A stretch of DNA of 38,385 bases. Source: Hydrogenophilales bacterium. Lineage in GTDB: Bacteria > Pseudomonadota > Gammaproteobacteria > Burkholderiales > Thiobacteraceae. The stretch is taken from positions 1-38,385 of the forward strand of contig JACRIU010000046.1 of NCBI GenBank assembly GCA_016235775.1, read 5' to 3'. The notes below the pieces were generated by a model. It saw only the letters and a list, made by a program, of their open reading frames with translations. It made no database searches and had not been told where the DNA came from. Numbering within the stretch: the stretch's first letter is position 1; each line of letters begins with the position of its first letter. Position numbers and translations under genes: made by a program. Positions 1 through 8,515 of the stretch are shown here, in pieces.

Positions 1-32
1 CGTAAGCCGGGATCAATGCCGAGAATGCGGAT
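1..32 (-). CDS. ruvC: RuvC Holliday junction resolvase, N-terminal fragment (runs off the window)
   Basis: Only the first ten codons and part of the next lie in the window. They read I-R-I-L-G-I-D-P-G-L-R, the RuvC N-terminus with its first catalytic aspartate at position 7, as in characterised RuvC proteins. RuvC is the endonuclease that cuts Holliday junctions together with RuvAB. The odd point is the start. The codon where Met belongs is ATC (minus strand, 30-32), and no in-frame ATG, GTG or TTG lies close upstream. A ribosome-binding-like AGAGGA sits 8 nt before it (41-46). Either ATC is used as a rare start or this is a one-base change or sequencing error. The neighbour yebC (147-872) is on the same strand upstream, a common pairing. 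Confidence 0.75.
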   Translation of the reverse strand, partial: MRILGIDPGL

Positions 33-54
33 TGTCTTATTCCTCTGATTGTTT

Positions 55-140
55 CCCTCTCCCTTGAGGGAGAGGGCCAGGGAGAGGGTGAAGCGTTCAG
101 TACCCCCTCTCCCCATCCCTCTCCCCCAAGGAGGAGAGGG
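55..140. repeat. C/G-rich double-hairpin intergenic repeat (same family as the tract inside hrpA)
   Basis: Positions 55-76 are a perfect 10-2-10 palindrome (CCCTCTCCCT / AGGGAGAGGG). Positions 117-140 form a second hairpin (CCCTCTCC / GGAGAGGG), and the two halves can also pair with each other. The element fills most of the yebC-ruvC gap. A closely similar sequence lies inside hrpA at 26176-26258. It may act as a transcript-end or processing structure between the two genes, but that is inference. Confidence 0.7.
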
Positions 141-146
141 GGGGCT

Positions 147-872
147 TTAATCTTCCAGGACGGCGGACGTAAACACTTCTTGCACGTCGTCCAAGCCCTC
201 CAGCGCATCCAATAATTTTTGCATTTTTATGGCGTCGTCGCCCTTGAGTTCGGTTTCCATCGTGGGCTTGTAAATGACTTCCGCGATTTCGGCTTTGAGC
301 CCGGCCTTTTCCAATGCATCTTTCACCGCAGGAAAATCGTGCGGGCCGGTAATGACCTCGATGCTGCCATCGTCGTTGGCGATCACGTCTTCCGCGCCGG
401 CGTCGATGGCGGCTTCCATCACCTTGTCTTCCGAGGCGCCGGGCGCAAACACCAGTTGCCCGCAATGCTTGAACTGATACGCGACACAGCCGTCGGTGCC
501 CATATTGCCGCCATATTTGGAAAAGGCGTGGCGCACATCGGCCACCGTGCGCACTTTGTTGTCGGTGAGGCAATCCACCATCACCGTCGCGCCGCCGACC
601 CCATACCCTTCATAGCGCGCTTCTTCATAGGTCACGCCTTCCAACTCGCCGGTGCCGCGCTTGATGGCGCGATCGATGTTGTCGCCCGGCATGTTTTCGG
701 CTTTGCCTTTGTCGATGGCGAGGCGCAAGCGCGGGTTGTCATTGGGGTTGCCGCCGCCCATGCGGGCAGCCACGGTGATTTCTTTAATCAGGCGGGTAAA
801 AATCTTGCCGCGCTTGGCGTCTTGGCGCCCTTTGCGGTGCTGAATGTTTGCCCATTTGGAATGGCCGGCCAT
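147..872 (-). CDS. yebC: YebC/PmpR/TACO1 family protein
   Basis: A 241-aa protein of normal family length. It begins [20 protein letters not shown], the family signature, and carries the family's acidic C-terminus. Members are cytosolic. They have been described as DNA-binding regulators (PmpR) and as translation factors (mitochondrial TACO1), so the older label of transcriptional regulator may not be the main role here. The start is supported by AAGGAAG about 9 nt upstream on the minus strand. It lies just upstream of ruvC in the same direction, a conserved association, and is divergent from the YjgR-like gene at 953 with an 80-bp shared upstream region. Confidence 0.95.
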   Translation of the reverse strand: MAGHSKWANIQHRKGRQDAKRGKIFTRLIKEITVAARMGGGNPNDNPRLRLAIDKGKAENMPGDNIDRAIKRGTGELEGVTYEEARYEGYGVGGATVMVDCLTDNKVRTVADVRHAFSKYGGNMGTDGCVAYQFKHCGQLVFAPGASEDKVMEAAIDAGAEDVIANDDGSIEVITGPHDFPAVKDALEKAGLKAEIAEVIYKPTMETELKGDDAIKMQKLLDALEGLDDVQEVFTSAVLED

Positions 873-952
873 GGTTCGAAACTTCCTTGAAAAAACAGTG
901 CAATGTTACCATTTGCAGCTTGCTTAATAAACCAAAGTAAGAGAGTTAAACC

Positions 953-2443
953 ATGTCCGAACCCATGCTGATCGCAAAATCCGAGATCGACGTTTTCCTG
1001 CTGCCCAAGATGGCCAACCGCCACGGCGTGATTACCGGCGCCACCGGCACCGGCAAGACGGTCACGCTGCAAGTGCTGGCGGAAAATTTCAGCCGCCAAG
1101 GCGTGCCGGTCTTCATGTCGGATGTAAAGGGCGACCTCTCCGGCATCAGCCAGCCCGGCAAGATGAATCCCAAGATTGCAGAGCGGCTGGCCAAGATGGG
1201 CGTGCAAGATCATGCATTCGCCGGTTGTCCGGTGGCGTTTTGGGACGTATTCGGCGAGATGGGGCATCCCGTGCGCAGCACCGTGTCCGAGATGGGCCCG
1301 CTGTTGATGGGGCGCATGCTCAACTTGAACGAGACTCAAGCAGGCGTGCTCAACCTGGTATTCAAGATTGCCGACGATAACGGCCTGCTGCTGCTCGACC
1401 TGAAAGACCTGCGCGCCATGTTGCAAAACGTGGGCGACAACGCGAAACAATTCACCACCGAATATGGCAATATCTCCGCCGCCTCCATCGGCGCCATCCA
1501 ACGCGGCCTGCTGCAAATCGAAACCCAGAATGGCGATCGCTTCTTCGGCGAACCGGCGCTCAATATTCAGGACCTGATGCAGACCGATGCCCAGGGTCGC
1601 GGCGTGGTCAACATCCTCGCCGCGGACAAGCTCATGCAATCGCCCAAGGCTTACTCCACCTTTTTGCTTTGGCTGTTATCGGAATTATTCGAAAACCTGC
1701 CAGAAGTGGGCGACCCGGAGAAACCCAAGCTGGTGTTTTTCTTCGACGAAGCGCATCTCTTGTTCAACGATGTGCCGGACGCGCTGCTGGAGAAGATCGA
1801 GCAAGTCGTGCGCCTGGTGCGCTCCAAAGGCGTGGGCGTGTATTTCGTCACGCAGAATCCGCTCGACATTCCGGATCGCGTGCTGGGCCAACTCGGCAAT
1901 CGCGTGCAGCATGCGTTGCGCGCCTTCACCCCGCGCGACCAAAAAGCGGTCAAGGCCGCCACCACCATGCGCGAGAATCCGAAATTCAATGCCGAAGCCG
2001 CCATCACCGAACTGGGCGTGGGCGAGGCGCTGGTCTCCACCTTGAATGAAAAAGGCCAACCCACCATCACCGAGCGCGCCCTGATCATGCCGCCGCACGG
2101 CCAGATCGGGCCGATCAGTGACGCCATCCGCCGCCAAATCATCCAAAGCTCGCTCGTCGCCGGCGTGTATGAAAAAGCCATGGATCGCGAATCCGCCTAT
2201 GAGATTCTCAAAGCCCGCGCGGTACAGCTTGCCGAGGCTGAATCTAAACAAGCTCCGGTGCAGGCAAGCGGCGGCGGTTGGGGCGACATCCTCGGCGGCG
2301 TGCTCGGTGGAGGCAGCAGCAAGCGCCAAGGCGTGGGCGAGGCGCTCGCCAAAAGCGCTGCGCGCGCCATCGGTAGCGAGGTGGGGCGGCAGATTATTCG
2401 CGGCGTGTTGGGGTCGATTTTGGGGGGCGGGAAGCGGCGCTAA
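953..2443 (+). CDS. YjgR/DUF853 family HerA-like ATPase
   Basis: A 496-aa protein, close to the usual ~500 aa. The Walker A motif GATGTGKT is at residues 29-36 and the Walker B segment FFFDEAH near 262-268. The C-terminus has the Gly-rich stretch followed by a basic helix typical of E. coli YjgR. The fold is the HerA/FtsK-type ring ATPase; the DUF853 branch has no firmly established role, so helicase is a family label rather than a shown activity. No signal or membrane segment is visible. The start has AAGAGAG about 7 nt upstream. It is divergent from yebC, and an intergenic repeat follows its stop. Confidence 0.9.
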   Translation: MSEPMLIAKSEIDVFLLPKMANRHGVITGATGTGKTVTLQVLAENFSRQGVPVFMSDVKGDLSGISQPGKMNPKIAERLAKMGVQDHAFAGCPVAFWDVFGEMGHPVRSTVSEMGPLLMGRMLNLNETQAGVLNLVFKIADDNGLLLLDLKDLRAMLQNVGDNAKQFTTEYGNISAASIGAIQRGLLQIETQNGDRFFGEPALNIQDLMQTDAQGRGVVNILAADKLMQSPKAYSTFLLWLLSELFENLPEVGDPEKPKLVFFFDEAHLLFNDVPDALLEKIEQVVRLVRSKGVGVYFVTQNPLDIPDRVLGQLGNRVQHALRAFTPRDQKAVKAATTMRENPKFNAEAAITELGVGEALVSTLNEKGQPTITERALIMPPHGQIGPISDAIRRQIIQSSLVAGVYEKAMDRESAYEILKARAVQLAEAESKQAPVQASGGGWGDILGGVLGGGSSKRQGVGEALAKSAARAIGSEVGRQIIRGVLGSILGGGKRR

Positions 2444-2458
2444 TCCAAAAAACGGCTA

Positions 2459-2549
2459 TTGAACCGCCAAGCGCGCCAAGGACACTCAAGGGTTTTAAGC
2501 GTCGTAGCGCCGGCATCTTGCCGGCATGCCGGCTGGAAGCCGACGCTAC
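2459..2549. repeat. Half copy of the AACCGCCAAG repeat followed by a 46-bp palindrome
   Basis: Two elements lie side by side. Positions 2460-2490 carry GAACCGCCAAGCGCGCCAAG, which matches the left arm of the inverted repeat at 5558-5682 but has no right arm here. Positions 2504-2549 are a palindrome running from GTAGCG to CGCTAC with CCGGC/GCCGG cores. A second copy of that palindrome is at 36322-36368. The rest of the 295-bp gap up to the next gene (2550-2738) shows no gene. It includes a small AGTACACCTTGGGGTGTCCT inverted repeat near 2610-2630 and presumably the promoter of the next gene. Confidence 0.75.
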
Positions 2550-2738
2550 AAACGTCATGCCACGCGCGCCCATGCGCATGGTTGAAATTTGGCGCAATGC
2601 GCCCCGCAGGAAGTACACCTTGGGGTGTCCTTTGCTTATTGCCCCCTCTTTGCTGGGCACGCATCTTGCCTATCTCCTTCATTAGGGCCGCCGGGACATT
2701 CCATTCCTGGGGTAAAAAAGCTGCGTGATAAGCAAGAT

Positions 2739-4334
2739 ATGCTTGATTTTATTAGCAATTTTTATAAGAAGAACAACCATCCCCTGGCCCGTGAGTCGGG
2801 TGTCACGGAAATTCTTGATGATCTCCCTGCCGATAATCCGGCAATGGCGCTGGAGGAGCTCACGCACTGGCTATTGGCCATATCCAACGCGGAGGGGATC
2901 AGTCTCAAGGAGCGTGTGAAGCGGTTGGCGCGCATCGACCAATCAGGTCAGAAATATGAGCGCGCCTTGCGCCGCCAATACACTGACGCATCCCGCATGC
3001 ACAAAGCCACCGAAGTGCGCATTTGGAATGCGAGCTTTGATTTCCTCGAAGCCACGGTCAACGCCCATCTGCGCTGCGTCGCGAATTTGCCTCAAAAGGG
3101 GGAGCGCGATGACCAGGATATCGCGATCGTCATCATGCGCGCCTTACGCCGGCTCGATCTCCAGGCGCACTGGCTGCATTTGCGTTATCGTCCGGTTCCC
3201 CCCTCTCTTTGGGAGCGGATATTTTCCGTGATCCAATTGGCGGAGGAACGCGCATTGTTGCATCTGCCCGTCACCCTCAACAGCGCGGTCAAGGCACAGA
3301 CGAGCGTAGCGCAGGAAATGTTGAAATTACTCATGATGTCCGTGGCCGCACCGGAGCATCTGACCAAAATGCAGATCGATTTGGCGCATTTGCTGACGCA
3401 CAACCTGGCCGGTACCTTTTGCTGGGAACGGATACCGAACGGCAGCACGGTTTTTCACGTGGATTTTTCCAAACCCAGAACCCCCATCCGGCTTACCAAG
3501 GTTTCCGAGCACCATTTCATGTCGCGCTGTTTTGGCTCGGGCGAGGCAGTCCGCGCATTGGTCGTCGGCTTAAAGCAACTGGAAAGCGGGGGTGTTCCCG
3601 TCACGCTCGGCGCGATCGATTTCTCGACCTACCAGCGCGAAGATTTGCTGGAGGTGATGGCCCACTTATCCCAGCGCTGGTGCAAGATGGATGTGTGCAA
3701 TGAGCGCCAACATTTCGACAAGCGCCACACCGAGCGGACACAAGTGTTTTACCGGATCAACGTGGTGCACAGTTTCAATTTTCTATACGAACAACTCATG
3801 CAAGCGCTGGCAACCCCCCCCGCGTTCGCCATCGATAATGAGGAAAACGAGACTGAAAGCTGGGTCGTCGAGAATATCAGCCAGATGGGCTATGGCGTGA
3901 CCATTTCCAGCCTGAAAGAAGACTGGGTGCAAAACCACACCGTCATCGGCATTCAACCCGACACCGCGCCTTGGCAAATCGGCGTCATTCGCCGCGTGGC
4001 GAGCGAGTCGGTGGAAAACACACAGGCCGGCATCCAAATTTTATCGAACCGGCCTCATGCCGCCATGTTGCGACCGCTTGATAAGGAAATGAGTATCTGG
4101 GAAACCGCTGCCGATACTCAGACCTACCATCACACCCCCGGCATCGTCATGCAAAAAGAGCCGCCCTACCAGAACGAGGAGTCGCTCTTGCTGGCATCAG
4201 GCAGCTACCAACTGCATCGCACTTACGCTATGGTGGCCGGGGAAGCAAAACGCACCATCCGTCTGCTCGACCGGATCCACGCCTTTCAAGGTGTCGATCA
4301 GATTATCTTCTCGGACGTGAGATCGAAAGCGTAA
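2739..4334 (+). CDS. Unrecognised conserved-looking 531-aa cytosolic protein, possible PilZ-like C-terminal domain
   Basis: I do not recognise this family with confidence. The protein has no signal peptide or membrane segment. Residues 1-320 look helical and charged. Residues about 323-440 hold an R-rich stretch (RQHFDKRHTER), then WVVENISQMGYGV near 374-386 and WQIGVIRR further on. The N-x-S-x-x-G piece and the following strands recall PilZ c-di-GMP-binding domains, but the R-rich motif is more than 50 residues upstream, farther than usual, so this is tentative. The frame is open from an ATG at 2589. I chose ATG 2739 because the extra N-terminus is low in complexity, overlaps an inverted repeat and looks non-coding; neither start has a strong ribosome-binding site. 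The peptidase gene follows 50 bp downstream on the same strand. Confidence 0.75.
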   Translation: MLDFISNFYKKNNHPLARESGVTEILDDLPADNPAMALEELTHWLLAISNAEGISLKERVKRLARIDQSGQKYERALRRQYTDASRMHKATEVRIWNASFDFLEATVNAHLRCVANLPQKGERDDQDIAIVIMRALRRLDLQAHWLHLRYRPVPPSLWERIFSVIQLAEERALLHLPVTLNSAVKAQTSVAQEMLKLLMMSVAAPEHLTKMQIDLAHLLTHNLAGTFCWERIPNGSTVFHVDFSKPRTPIRLTKVSEHHFMSRCFGSGEAVRALVVGLKQLESGGVPVTLGAIDFSTYQREDLLEVMAHLSQRWCKMDVCNERQHFDKRHTERTQVFYRINVVHSFNFLYEQLMQALATPPAFAIDNEENETESWVVENISQMGYGVTISSLKEDWVQNHTVIGIQPDTAPWQIGVIRRVASESVENTQAGIQILSNRPHAAMLRPLDKEMSIWETAADTQTYHHTPGIVMQKEPPYQNEESLLLASGSYQLHRTYAMVAGEAKRTIRLLDRIHAFQGVDQIIFSDVRSKA

Positions 4335-4384
4335 CGGCAATCGCGCGCTGTAACGAAAGCCGCGTTGCAATCCAGGAAGCTGTA

Positions 4385-5554
4385 ATGCAACCACGCCACG
4401 AAGCCTTGTTAATCACGCTGCTGTCTCAGCCTACGGCGCCGTTTCGCGAGGTCCACGTGATCAAGATGGTGACCGAGGTGCTGGATCAGCACGCCATTCC
4501 CTATTTCATCGATCCCATCGGCAATATCGTGGTTGGCGCGGCTTCGACGGCTGATTATCAAAAACTATTGCGTGCGCGCAGCGATGAGCCGTTGCGGGTT
4601 TTTATTGCGCATATGGATCACCCCGGCTTTCATGGCGTTCGTTGGGTAGCGCCGAATGTACTTCGCATTCGCTGGCATGGCGGTTCGCCCACCAAGCTGT
4701 TGCGCGACAGCCATGTCTGGTTATCGACCGAAGATGGCTGGGCGGGCGAGGGCATGTTGCGCAAGGTGGTTTTGCACCCGAAAGGCTATGCGATCGGCAC
4801 GGCGGAGGTGCATGTCAAGGCTGAGCAGATTGCGCAACGCAGACCGGGTGCGAAGTCGCTGTTCGGCGGTTTCAAATTTAGGAAGCCGGTTTGGAAAAGC
4901 GGCAGCAAGCTTTACACCCAGGCCGCAGACGATCTGATCGGCGTGTTTTGCATTGTCGCCACCGCACTCGAAGTATTCGCTAAGCGGGGCCGGAAGCAGC
5001 GCCCGCCTTTCATCGGTTTGCTCACGCGGGCCGAGGAGGTGGGTTTGGCCGGCGCGGTGGGGCATTTCGAATTGGGTTGGCTGCAAACCGCGCGTCGTCC
5101 ACTGGTGTGCGTGAGCCTCGAAGCATCGCGCACCCTGCCGGGCGCGGTGGTCGGCAAGGGGCCGATCGTGCGGCTGGGGGATCGGCGCACGCCGTTTCAG
5201 GCGGACTATTTGCAAGTGCTCAGCGAATTGGCGGAGCAGGTGCTGCCGCAGCAGCATCAGCGCCGCATCATGGATGGCGGTAGCTGCGAGGGATCGGCGG
5301 CGATGGCGTATGGGCTGCCCACTATCGCCTTGGCGGCGCCGCTCGGCAATTATCACAACCAAGGATTGGAAGGCGGGCCGGATTGCCGTGGCCCACTCGG
5401 CCCCGCGCCAGAGTTCGTACACATGGACGATGTGGAAGGCCAGCGCAAATTGTGTGTTGCGCTCATGCGCGGCAAGCTGCCCTGGCGTGATCCGTGGCGG
5501 AAAGTGAAAGCGCGGTTGAAAAATAACTATAAGGATTATTTGAAGCATTTTTAG
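4385..5554 (+). CDS. M42/M28-like zinc aminopeptidase family protein
   Basis: A 389-aa protein with the metal-ligand layout of the MH peptidase clan. HMDHPGF has H76 and D78, the bridging Asp is in QAADD (D183), the general base and ligand are in RAEEVG (E217, E218), a further acid is E246 in SLE, and the last His is H324 in GNYHN. Such enzymes are cytosolic di-zinc or cobalt aminopeptidases that trim short peptides, although some relatives act on other amides. No signal peptide is present. The residues between H76 and D183 are longer than in compact M28 domains, as expected for M42 with its inserted domain. It probably shares a transcript with the unknown gene 50 bp upstream. An inverted repeat begins right after its stop. 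Confidence 0.8.
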   Translation: MQPRHEALLITLLSQPTAPFREVHVIKMVTEVLDQHAIPYFIDPIGNIVVGAASTADYQKLLRARSDEPLRVFIAHMDHPGFHGVRWVAPNVLRIRWHGGSPTKLLRDSHVWLSTEDGWAGEGMLRKVVLHPKGYAIGTAEVHVKAEQIAQRRPGAKSLFGGFKFRKPVWKSGSKLYTQAADDLIGVFCIVATALEVFAKRGRKQRPPFIGLLTRAEEVGLAGAVGHFELGWLQTARRPLVCVSLEASRTLPGAVVGKGPIVRLGDRRTPFQADYLQVLSELAEQVLPQQHQRRIMDGGSCEGSAAMAYGLPTIALAAPLGNYHNQGLEGGPDCRGPLGPAPEFVHMDDVEGQRKLCVALMRGKLPWRDPWRKVKARLKNNYKDYLKHF

Positions 5555-5557
5555 GCA

Positions 5558-5682
5558 TGAACCGCCAAGAGCGCCAAGAAAAAGGCATAAAAGGACAAAC
5601 AAAACCCTCGTCCATACAGATGTCGCACATTTACGGCTTAAAGATTTGTCTTGCTTGGCGCTCTTGGCGTCATGGCGGTTCA
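5558..5682. repeat. Inverted repeat of the AACCGCCAAG type
   Basis: The left arm at 5558-5578 reads TGAACCGCCAAGAGCGCCAAG. The right arm is its near complement at 5654-5682 with a small bulge. The arms are built from a repeated word (CGCCAAGA / GCGCCAAGA). The centre is about 75 bp. It starts three bases after the peptidase stop. A half copy is at 2460-2490. Confidence 0.85.
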
Positions 5683-5717
5683 GATGTTTTTAAAGATAAA
5701 CGATAAGGAGAACAACA

Positions 5718-5936
5718 ATGACTTCTTCAACCTCGATGCGGGCGACGATCGCGCTGCTGTTTTGGGTGGTAGGTGCGCTGGGCGCGGGTTATTTCTCGCG
5801 TCACGGCATCGAGCAAATCTTCGGCCCGGATAGCTGGTGGCTGGTGACAGGATGGCTCGGCGTGGTCATCGGTCTCGTGCATTTTTTGATTATTCTGGTC
5901 TTCGCGCGTCAGCCGAGAAGCGCAGGGAAGGCCTGA
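5718..5936 (+). CDS. Small two-helix membrane protein of unknown function
   Basis: A 72-aa protein with two hydrophobic segments, about residues 8-25 and 41-63, joined by a short polar loop with a WW pair, and a basic C-terminus. This predicts a helical hairpin in the inner membrane. A good AAGGAG ribosome-binding site sits 8-9 nt before ATG 5718, which supports it being a real gene despite its size. It stands alone between two inverted repeats (5558-5682 and 5948-6030) and converges with clsB. No family was recognised. Confidence 0.75.
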   Translation: MTSSTSMRATIALLFWVVGALGAGYFSRHGIEQIFGPDSWWLVTGWLGVVIGLVHFLIILVFARQPRSAGKA

Positions 5937-5947
5937 AAAGCGCATTC

Positions 5948-6030
5948 ACCGCAGAGGACGCAGAGGACGCAGAGGAAATTTTTCAGTTTCTATTTTGTTT
6001 TGCCTCCGTGCCCTCTGCGTCCTCTGCGGT
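5948..6030. repeat. Inverted repeat of the CGCAGAGGA type
   Basis: A perfect 19-bp inverted repeat, 5948-5966 (ACCGCAGAGGACGCAGAGG) against 6012-6030, with a 45-bp centre. The left arm contains the word CGCAGAGGA three times. It lies between two convergent genes and might fold in transcripts from either strand; a terminator role is possible but there is no clean T-tract. Confidence 0.85.
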
Positions 6031-6042
6031 ACAAAAGACTTT

Positions 6043-7194
6043 TTATTTCATTTCCACGCCATACCCCACCAATTCCGCCAGCAAGCGCACGCCGCTATAG
6101 GCCCAGCGCGACAACAGGCGCTCCCACCACGTCCTGCGCGCCAAGTCCATTGGCTGCATGCGTCGGGACGCTGTTTGGATGGCGGCTACCAAGCTCGCGT
6201 GCAGGCTAGCGGCGAAGGTGCGGTCGAACACCGCCACATTGGCCTCGCGTGAGAGGTGCAAGCTGGTCGGATCGATATTGGAAGAACCGACCGTGGCCCA
6301 CTCCTTGTCGATGACCGCGGCTTTGGCGTGCAGGATGCTGGGCTGATATTCATAAATTTCGATCCCGGCGGCCAGCAATTCATCGTATAGGGCGCGCGTG
6401 GCGTAATGCACGAAGCGAAATTCGACGCGGCCTTGCAGCAGCAGTTTGACTTTCACGCCGCGCGCGGCGGCCAGCAGCAAGGCTTTGCGAAAGCGCCTGC
6501 CCGGAAGGAAATACGGGTTGGCCAGGATGATTTCATGCCGCGCCTTGCCGATGGCGCGCAAATAAGCGCGCTCGATATCGCGCCGATGCTGCAGGTTGGT
6601 GCGCTGGATGAAAGCCGCGCGCATCTTGCCCGCCGTCGGGGGAGCGAGCGGCGCGGTGACGGTGTCCGGCAGGCGTAAGCGGACGCGCAGCATATGCGCG
6701 TGCAACTTGCGCATCTCCTGCAGGATCGATGCAAGCAGCGGCCCCATGATCGAAACCGAAAAATCGAATTGGGGCGGCGCGTCCGGAGAGCTGGCGTCGT
6801 TCACGATATTGATGCCGCCGACGAAAGCGATACTTTGATCGATGACCGCGAGCTTGCGATGCAGACGCCGCAAGTGCTGGCGGCGGAAGCGCCAAGGAGA
6901 GATTTGCGGGCGGTAAATCAGCACCTCCACACCGGCCGCGCGCAAGGCCCGGATGGCGCTTGCGGGATAGTCCTGCGCGCCGTAGCCGTCGATGATCAAA
7001 TGCGTTGCGACACCGCGAAGCGCGGCGCGCATCAGCGCAGCAGCGATGCGTTGCCCGGTCGCGTCATCGGCGTAAATATACGTTTCAAGATAAACGTGGC
7101 TGGATGCGCGATCGATCGCGGCTTCGAGCGCGGGAAAGTATTCGGCGCCGTTCTGAATCAGAGTGAGTTGATTGCCGGCGATGTAACGGATCAT
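6043..7194 (-). CDS. clsB: Cardiolipin synthase B-like phospholipase D family enzyme
   Basis: A 383-aa protein with the two HKD motifs of the phospholipase D superfamily: H112-x-K114...D119 (HRKLAVID) and H289-x-K...D (HAKAAVID), each followed by the usual Gly/Ser-Asn stretch. Family enzymes make cardiolipin by transferring a phosphatidyl group to phosphatidylglycerol or a related acceptor at the inner membrane. It lacks the two N-terminal membrane helices of ClsA, which fits ClsB. The start at ATG 7194 is fixed by a 4-bp ATGA overlap with the stop of the upstream EEP gene. E. coli has the same pair (ybhP-clsB), which supports both assignments. Confidence 0.9.
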   Translation of the reverse strand: MIRYIAGNQLTLIQNGAEYFPALEAAIDRASSHVYLETYIYADDATGQRIAAALMRAALRGVATHLIIDGYGAQDYPASAIRALRAAGVEVLIYRPQISPWRFRRQHLRRLHRKLAVIDQSIAFVGGINIVNDASSPDAPPQFDFSVSIMGPLLASILQEMRKLHAHMLRVRLRLPDTVTAPLAPPTAGKMRAAFIQRTNLQHRRDIERAYLRAIGKARHEIILANPYFLPGRRFRKALLLAAARGVKVKLLLQGRVEFRFVHYATRALYDELLAAGIEIYEYQPSILHAKAAVIDKEWATVGSSNIDPTSLHLSREANVAVFDRTFAASLHASLVAAIQTASRRMQPMDLARRTWWERLLSRWAYSGVRLLAELVGYGVEMK

Positions 7195-7943
7195 ATCCGG
7201 GAGACAGTCGCGGACAAGGCGGCGTGGTCCGAGATGCGCGACCACGGGCGGCCGTGATACACGCGCGCCGATTTCACTTTCAGCCCGCGGAAGTAAATGC
7301 GGTCCAAGCGCAGCAGCGGCATGGCTGCGGGATAGCTTTTCGCCGACTTGCCGTGCAGATGCTCGAATACTTCATGCACCTGCAGCGAGCGCGCCAGGTA
7401 TTCGCCCGCCTTGATGCGCCAGTCGTTGAAATCACCTGCGATCAAGAGCGGCGCATGCGCCGGCACCATCTCCTGAATGCGGTCGCGGATCGCTTGCAGT
7501 TGCTTCATGCGGCCGCGGCTGCCCAAGCCGAGATGCACGTTCACGCAATGCAATTTTTCCTGCCAATCCGGCACATCGATCACGCAATGCAGCAAGCCGC
7601 GGCTTTCCATGGCATGGGTGGAGATATCGATGTTTTCCCATTCCAGAATCGGGTATCGCGACAAAATCACATTGCCGTGGTGGCCGTCCGGATAGACCGC
7701 GTTCTTGCCGTAGGCGAAGTCGCTCCACAATTGATCGGCGAGGAATTCGTACTGCGACAACTCGGGCCAGTTTTGGTGGCGGCCGGCATGGCCGCGATGT
7801 TCGCCGATCACCTCTTGCAGGAACACCACATCCGGGTTCAATAAATGCAATTGGTCCTTCAGTTCGTGCAGCATCATGCGCTGGTTGAACTGCGAGAAGC
7901 CTTTGTGGATGTTGTAGGTCGTGATGTGCAGCGTGTCGGACAT
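7191..7943 (-). CDS. Endonuclease/exonuclease/phosphatase (EEP) family protein, YbhP-like
   Basis: A 250-aa protein with the metal-dependent EEP motifs in order: TYNIHKG near residue 9, FLQEV near 41, GDFNDW in the C-terminal half and SDHAAL near the end. EEP enzymes cut nucleic acid or phosphoesters by a DNase I-like mechanism; the substrate here is unknown. It is translationally coupled to clsB by an ATGA overlap, and nudB lies 21 bp upstream. The E. coli homologue ybhP also precedes clsB, so a role in phospholipid or phosphate-ester turnover is possible. Confidence 0.88.
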   Translation of the reverse strand: MSDTLHITTYNIHKGFSQFNQRMMLHELKDQLHLLNPDVVFLQEVIGEHRGHAGRHQNWPELSQYEFLADQLWSDFAYGKNAVYPDGHHGNVILSRYPILEWENIDISTHAMESRGLLHCVIDVPDWQEKLHCVNVHLGLGSRGRMKQLQAIRDRIQEMVPAHAPLLIAGDFNDWRIKAGEYLARSLQVHEVFEHLHGKSAKSYPAAMPLLRLDRIYFRGLKVKSARVYHGRPWSRISDHAALSATVSRI

Positions 7944-7964
7944 ATCAAAAAGTATAGCGTTTTT

Positions 7965-8420
7965 TTATTGGCTGGATGCAGACCACGTTGGCAGCATCAA
8001 AATCGCTTGTGCATTGCTGGGTGAGAAGCAGCGCTGCGCCGCTTCCCGGTAGGGATACCAGGCGCAGCCCAAATGCTCCCGCTCCGCCAGTTTAATTGGC
8101 ATGGGCGCAGGCAGCGTTAGGCTCCACACATGCTCGGTGTTATGTGTGACGCCCGGCGCGTAGCGGCGTCGCCATTCGGGGTAAATCTCATACACGTTCT
8201 GCCGGTTCCGATCAGTCAGCACAAACTGGCTGGCATCGAGCCCCGTTTCCTCCTCAACCTCCCGAATCGCCGTATCGCGCAGGGTCTCGCCCGGGTTTTG
8301 GCTGCCGGTCACCGATTGCCAATAGCCGGGATGATCGGCGCGCTCCAACAGGAGCACTTGCAAGTCAGGGGTGTGGATCACGACCAGGACCGAGATGGGA
8401 ATTTTGTAGGGAGCGGTCAT
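7965..8420 (-). CDS. nudB: Dihydroneopterin triphosphate diphosphatase (Nudix)
   Basis: A 151-aa Nudix hydrolase. The Nudix box is visible as G-x5-E-T...REVEEETGLD, and flanking sequence (WQSVTGS, YAPGVTHNTEH) matches E. coli NudB rather than a generic Nudix enzyme. NudB removes pyrophosphate from dihydroneopterin triphosphate, an early step of folate synthesis. It lies between aspS and the EEP gene on the same strand, a known betaproteobacterial arrangement. A 70-bp inverted repeat separates it from aspS, so transcription through that structure may be reduced. Confidence 0.92.
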   Translation of the reverse strand: MTAPYKIPISVLVVIHTPDLQVLLLERADHPGYWQSVTGSQNPGETLRDTAIREVEEETGLDASQFVLTDRNRQNVYEIYPEWRRRYAPGVTHNTEHVWSLTLPAPMPIKLAEREHLGCAWYPYREAAQRCFSPSNAQAILMLPTWSASSQ

Positions 8421-8445
8421 TTCAATAACTCAACAACCCATGCTC

Positions 8446-8515
8446 ACCACGGAGTACACGGAGGGCACGGAGTTTTTGGAAATTATGCCTCCGCGTACTC
8501 CGCGTACTTCGTGGT
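8446..8515. repeat. Inverted repeat of the ACCACGGAG type, abutting the aspS stop
   Basis: Arms 8446-8463 (ACCACGGAGTACACGGAG) and 8498-8515 pair at 16 of 18 positions, with a 34-bp centre. The left arm is built from the word ACGGAG. The right arm ends one base before the aspS stop codon. Confidence 0.85.

Noticed and set aside
219-890. Long plus-strand open frame opposite yebC
   Set aside because: Composition is an antisense echo of yebC (His/Ala/Arg-rich), with no recognisable motif and no ribosome-binding site.
2589-2738. Upstream extension of the 531-aa protein to ATG 2589
   Set aside because: The extra 50 residues look non-coding, overlap an inverted repeat and add no domain.
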